This document shows positions 61,301-64,000 of a DNA stretch of 64,000 nt, in pieces. The position numbers were made by a program, and so were the translations under genes. Numbering within the stretch: the stretch's first letter is position 1; each line of letters begins with the position of its first letter. Under the pieces are notes generated by a model. That model saw nothing but the letters and a program-made list of their open reading frames with translations. It had not been told where the DNA came from and made no database searches. Source of the DNA: Owenia fusiformis (taxonomy: Eukaryota > Annelida > Polychaeta > Sabellida > Oweniidae); assembly GCA_903813345.2 (NCBI GenBank), contig CAIIXF020000004.1:4235525-4299524 (forward strand), given 5' to 3'.

Positions 61301-63472
61301 TATTCAATGTTTTTAAAGAACAAATTATGGCAACCACTTTCCAACCATAATTTGCTTATGGATATTGAAAGATATTACAATTTACTAAGACATCCTATAA
61401 TAATACAACTAAACATACTGCACAAAACAACAAATCCCCATGTAAAGCAACCATTGAATGTTACAGTGAACGATACAAGTGAGATCCAGCAACCACTGCC
61501 CAGATGACAACATAACGGTACGTAAAGAAAGAAACCAAGCTGATGACAAATTGTACCTTTTCAGGTATGATAAAAATCAGACTTATTCAAGCTTACTTCA
61601 TATGATGATTTTTGTATATGGGCACCATCACCAAAGATTGTCTGTCCAAAGGTTTCAACAGGAGTTTCATCTTCAGGCTTTGTGCAGAAATTAAAGCTGA
61701 AAATATATAGAACCAGGATTAACCTGAAATTTAATGACACAGCTAGCTACAGGCAGGAGAGGCAAAAACCCTACAAAAACTTTGGAGAATATTTTTTTTG
61801 ATTTTTTAGATGAAATTTTTTTTTTAATATTCTCCAAAGTTTTGGTAAGGGTAAGTTTGTCCGAGAGCAGACTAAACAAAGTCGTCCTTTGTTCAATGTT
61901 CACAGCGGTGTTAAAAAATATAATGTGTTTTGTACTGTATAGTGGAATATTTGATAAAAAATTTCAACTTTTATTTGCTAAATGGTGGGAAATTTGAATA
62001 TTGAAAAGTAGTCAATGAATGCTAAAAAAATATTTTCAAACTATACATGGGGCCTTTAACAAAAATTTTCTGATTCTCCGTCATTTTGCTTTTGCACTTT
62101 AACTTCATCTATCCCACAGGTTAGTACAAAACATGTCACAGTTCCATGACATACCCTAGGACACTATTCTGAATCAAATTCCTGCAAATTTATATACCTT
62201 GTGTGAGTCCAAGTTAAGCTAAAAAGCCATTTTTCAAAATGGCCACCAGTTTCAAAATGGCCACCATTTTAATGTCAATTTTAGGTACAACATTGATGAC
62301 ACGGTGTCACCTTGCCATGTTTTGTACTAACCCCTAATTCCTTATCCCGTACCAGGGCTATTGACTATAATCCTTGCACGGGATAACCTATTCCAACACA
62401 GGGATCTTTCAATATTTGTGTAATAATTTGGAATAGTATACATGTGGTAATCTTACCTGGAATATTCATAGGAGAGGGCTGATTTTACTGAATCTAAACT
62501 GTTTACAAATACTGGAATATAAGCCTGAAAATATAAAATGAAGTTCTGGTTTTACACCCTATATAGACTGTGCTATATAGAAACAAGTGGTGCGGATATC
62601 ATGTGTGCATGTGCGGACTTTAACGTTCATTTTTGAATTTGTAATATTTCATAGTAAATAAAGGCATGTTGGGTACTCAATTATAATATTATTACCCATT
62701 TGTAGATAATACCCACTGGCGGATTAGGGGGGGGGGGGCTGGGGGCCTTACAGCCCCAAAAAGTGGGCCTTTTGGTCGTTACTGGGCCTCTCAAGGCCTT
62801 ATTTTTTAATTTCAGGCCAAATTTTGAAGAAAATGGGCCTCAAGATTTCAGAATTTGGGCCCACTTTTGGGTTTTATGGGCCCAAAATTTTTGTCCGATA
62901 TCAGATATGTGCTATGTGTACCTCTAAAGAAGCAGTGTGGATAAACATCACTTTACGCTGGATATCCGCACTGCTTGTTTAGAGGTACCACATTTTCGGT
63001 ATGACTTTTTTATACAATCTCCCGGGCCTATGGAACATGTACTAGATTCTCGTTTTTGGTGGCCACGGCCCACATGGGCTTTCAAGAGTACCTTCTTCTA
63101 AAGCCACTATGCAAGAATTGGCTAGACTCGAGTAAAGATACGATTCTCTTGAACTGTGAAAGCCCATGGTATGAGGCACAGGGTATCCAGAACCCTGTGA
63201 GTGAAGGAATCAAAACCCTGTACCCTTATCCCGTTCCCGGACTATAGTCCATTTTTTCGACAAATCATAATTTCTAAATATTTTTCCTATATAGATTTGT
63301 CTAGCCTAGGCCTAATTTCTAAATAATTTCTTACCTCACAATCTTCAGATTTCATGGATTTCTCAGTGCAAAAAGTGACAGGTGCCAAACCTGGTAAATA
63401 AAAGGCATCTGTGAGGTATATGTGAAATAAAAGACATAATAAAGTCCGTCCTTTTGTTCTCTTGATATACAT
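49393..63472 (-). CDS. TM9SF2: TM9SF2 copy B, complete (17 exons, altered tail)
   Basis: Tandem paralogue of copy A, same strand and exon structure. Exons 5' to 3': 63335-63472, 62457-62524, 61597-61696, 60912-61039, 59638-59767, 57581-57726, 57148-57265, 56737-56816, 56039-56135, 55348-55501, 54312-54431, 53973-54030, 53302-53455, 52250-52410, 51391-51502, 49846-50017, 49393-49556. They sum to 2100 nt, 699 residues, with phases consistent. Signal peptide then [42 protein letters not shown] and [13 protein letters not shown] are kept. It is more diverged than A: exon 9 lost four codons after the first membrane span, exon 10 gained seven, and the exon 11 donor is weak (GTATTT). The last exon replaces the conserved KVD end with about 40 acidic/lysine-rich residues from 21-bp repeats. 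It is probably functional, given the open frame and splice sites. Confidence 0.94.
50760..50975 (-). repeat. Dispersed element, inverted relative of 14326
   Basis: It contains ttgagttactgcccaggtgt, tatatccctttgaactttgt and ttcgatgggataa, preceded by aagatggccaccag blocks. It lies in the intron between exons 15 and 16 of copy B. Confidence 0.65.
51018..51163. mobile_element. gggccc-type element, copy 2, with inverted ends
   Basis: The ends ccactggcagatc and gacccgccagtg are inverted, and the interior holds ttgggcccgaattttgaaaa and taaggcccattttt. This best defines the family seen at 44037 and 62712. Confidence 0.7.
52483..52755. mobile_element. 273-bp TA-flanked MITE
   Basis: The ends cagggtgagtccccaaaaat and, inverted, caaggtgaacctaaataagt match imperfectly, with TA on both sides. 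It lies in the intron between exons 13 and 14 of copy B. Confidence 0.6.
52823..53227. mobile_element. MITE family member, copy 2 (pair at 12691)
   Basis: The ends cagatgcaagtag and ctactcgcatctg are inverted. The interior shares long words with 12691-13117 (aaataatcttgatttacgtc). It lies 75 bases downstream of the exon 13 donor of copy B. Confidence 0.85.
53456..53760 (-). repeat. caattctacaataata array at exon 13 acceptor (copy B)
   Basis: About 12-14 units of 22-25 bases start directly at the exon 13 acceptor. On the transcript strand each reads ATTATTGTAGAATTG, echoing the true junction AATTGTAG|AATCG. Each unit therefore repeats the acceptor and the first exon bases. Confidence 0.8.
54460..54600. 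mobile_element. agtgaaacctg-family fragment
   Basis: cagtaaaacctgtgtaagtg followed by gtgttccact words and ggtttacataacattta, as in 47692 and 21143. It starts 30 bases upstream of the exon 11 acceptor of copy B. Confidence 0.6.
54755..55001 (+). mobile_element. Possible tRNA-derived SINE joined to fold-back
   Basis: gggtcagcggtagaggatca looks like a tRNA box A, and about 45 bases later tatttgattgcc resembles a decayed box B. This runs into a palindrome, aaggacaagtctcggtttgg with its inverse ending at about 55001, akin to the element at 5608. The tRNA origin is tentative. Confidence 0.45.
55547..55594 (-). other. 15-bp perfect hairpin before exon 10 of copy B
   Basis: aaaaaatcgagtcga (55547-55561) and its exact inverse (55580-55594) are separated by 18 bases. 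It lies 46-93 bases upstream of the exon 10 acceptor, where a transcript hairpin could affect splicing. It could also be a small transposon relic. Confidence 0.7.
56136..56592 (-). repeat. ~58-bp array carrying the exon-9 acceptor (copy B)
   Basis: About eight units follow exon 9 on the intron side. Each contains, on the transcript strand, TTTTTCAG|CATCATGAACTCC, the acceptor and first 15-25 exon bases, then gttttgtgtttaacac-type sequence. Only the copy at 56135 runs into the full exon. Overlapping ORFs on both strands are repeat artefacts. Confidence 0.92.
57290..57412 (-). repeat. Degenerate duplicate of exon 7 (copy B)
   Basis: The 3' two-thirds or more of exon 7 (gctaccagccattcctaata, ccagcattatgcttgatgct) is repeated just upstream of the real exon. 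It lacks a good donor, so it is a broken copy. Confidence 0.8.
58075..59165 (-). mobile_element. Mariner element, 1091 bp, TA-flanked
   Basis: The ends cgaggggtgattcaaaagta and its exact inverse extend for about 40 bp. TA at 58073-58074 and 59166-59167. Excision in thought gives gttgaatatatagtaggtgt, identical to other units of the host array. It is shorter than a typical 1.3-kb mariner. Confidence 0.95.
58431..58958 (-). pseudogene. Mariner transposase, 5'-truncated (175 aa)
   Basis: The C-terminal catalytic half of a mariner transposase. It has [10 protein letters not shown] (D77) and [17 protein letters not shown] (D113), spaced by 35 residues, one more than the classic 34. The N-terminal helix-turn-helix DNA-binding half and the first catalytic aspartate (the CDETW block) are missing, so the enzyme cannot be active. 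The element's total length fits an internal deletion. Confidence 0.9.
59844..60116. mobile_element. Mosaic of two mariner-type MITE ends
   Basis: The left end cgagggttgtcccagaagta is TA-preceded, but the right end ttttttggcccaccctgg belongs to the 2653-type family. Inside, tgatcctgaatcaatacagttcctg resembles the 2653 interior. It is a nested or recombined remnant in the intron between exons 4 and 5 of copy B. Confidence 0.6.
61137..61249. mobile_element. 113-bp fold-back MITE
   Basis: The ends caggggcttgtc and gacaagcccctg are perfectly inverted. An inner pair (cggacaagccctcc / ggaggacttgcc) also matches. TSD was not found. Confidence 0.7.
61776..61848. other. 18-bp hairpin
   Basis: aaaactttggagaatatt and its inverse flank a T-rich loop, 80 bases upstream of the exon 3 acceptor of copy B. 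Confidence 0.6.
62712..62890. mobile_element. gggccc-type element, copy 3
   Basis: It starts ccactggcggatta then a g-run, with gggcccacttttgggtttta and aggccttattttttaa. It belongs to the family of 51018; the right end is unclear. Confidence 0.6.
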
Positions 63473-63905
63473 CGTCTTTTTCTAGCTGTCTAGATCCTCG
63501 TATATGGTGTGCGATTGGTTTATTTTGAAAAAGAAAGCTCCGATGAATTTTTTATCCAAAATGGTTTCTTCAAGTCATGACGTGTGGTCTAATAGTAATA
63601 GGTCACGCTGACATTCTGATTTTGCGCTTCCCAAATTATAACTCTATCATTGACCGTCTATCATATATCAGATTTTGAAATCAAGTCTACAATTAACTGA
63701 CAATGTTTATTGGTAGAAACATGAGCCCATGGTAGAAAATATAAAAATAATTGAAATAAGTAAATTGGCGTAATCCAGCAGAACCCGGAACAATAACAAA
63801 GAAACAACCTTGAGAAAAGTGACTGATTTCACCTTCAAATAAAGCACTAGAAATCGGATTCACAGACACTAGTAATTGCTCAGATTTAGGACAATCAGCC
63901 TCAGT
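63473..63905. promoter_or_regulatory. Bidirectional promoter region
   Basis: 433 bases separate the start codons of TM9SF2B (-) and the carrier gene (+). The copy B side shares blocks with the promoter of copy A (gatgaattttttat, tccaaaatgg, aggtcac). No TATA box was placed with confidence. Confidence 0.55.
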
Positions 63906-64000
63906 ATGCCGGGGAAGGACAAAAGATTAACTTTCGCACAGAATTTTGTTTGTGGTGGAAATGCTGGTGTTATATGCCGAACTGTTTGTTCCCCTCTTGA
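63906..64000 (+). CDS. SLC25 mitochondrial carrier, N-terminal fragment
   Basis: The ATG at 63906 opens a frame running to the window edge, 31 codons plus two bases. It reads MPGKDKRLT, then FVCGGNAGVICRTVCSPL, the first transmembrane helix of a mitochondrial carrier leading into the PX[DE] signature (the next codon starts GA, so D or E). These carriers move metabolites across the inner mitochondrial membrane. The RLTxxQxxxCxGxAG pattern recalls SLC25A43, which I mention only as the best guess. The gene is cut by the window. Confidence 0.72.
   Translation, partial: MPGKDKRLTFAQNFVCGGNAGVICRTVCSPL

Overview
The window is AT-rich nuclear DNA from an animal: genes split by short exons with GT/AG introns, many small transposons, and protein matches to conserved metazoan Golgi genes. 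The abundant TA-flanked mariner-type miniature elements, a CR1/L2-type LINE and the low-complexity style suggest a marine invertebrate. I cannot name the species or phylum from sequence alone. All family identifications rest on reading motifs, with no database search.

Layout. (1) About 7.2-12.5 kb, + strand: the last five coding exons of a GCC2-like golgin (coiled coil plus GRIP domain). Upstream exons were not found and probably lie outside the window. (2) 12.7-19.8 kb: intergenic, repeats only. (3) 19.9-43.5 kb, - strand: a complete TM9SF2 gene (copy A), 17 coding exons plus one alternative third exon, 657 residues. Its introns host an intact DDE transposase-like gene with a SWIM finger (28.7-30.7 kb) and a LINE with two long ORFs (33.2-38 kb). 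(4) 43.5-49.4 kb: intergenic, with repeats and the copy A promoter. (5) 49.4-63.5 kb, - strand: a tandem TM9SF2 paralogue (copy B), 17 coding exons, 699 residues, with a different C-terminal tail and a mariner inserted in one intron. (6) 63.9 kb to the end, + strand: the first 31 codons of an SLC25 mitochondrial carrier, head-to-head with copy B.

Two of the loci (GCC2 and the TM9SF2 pair) encode Golgi/endosome membrane-traffic proteins. The rest is repeat biology. The most unusual features are: (a) repeated tandem arrays whose unit carries the end of an intron, its 3' splice site and the first bases of the exon, at six or more exons of this window; (b) two versions of TM9SF2A exon 3 that cannot both be spliced in without a frameshift; (c) a copy B tail that lost the family's C-terminal KxD motif and gained 21-bp repeats; (d) a LINE whose two ORFs share one frame, separated by a single TAG; (e) exon-by-exon patchy similarity between copies A and B, as expected from gene conversion; and (f) two transposons sitting exactly inside such arrays, with the empty site still readable in neighbouring units.
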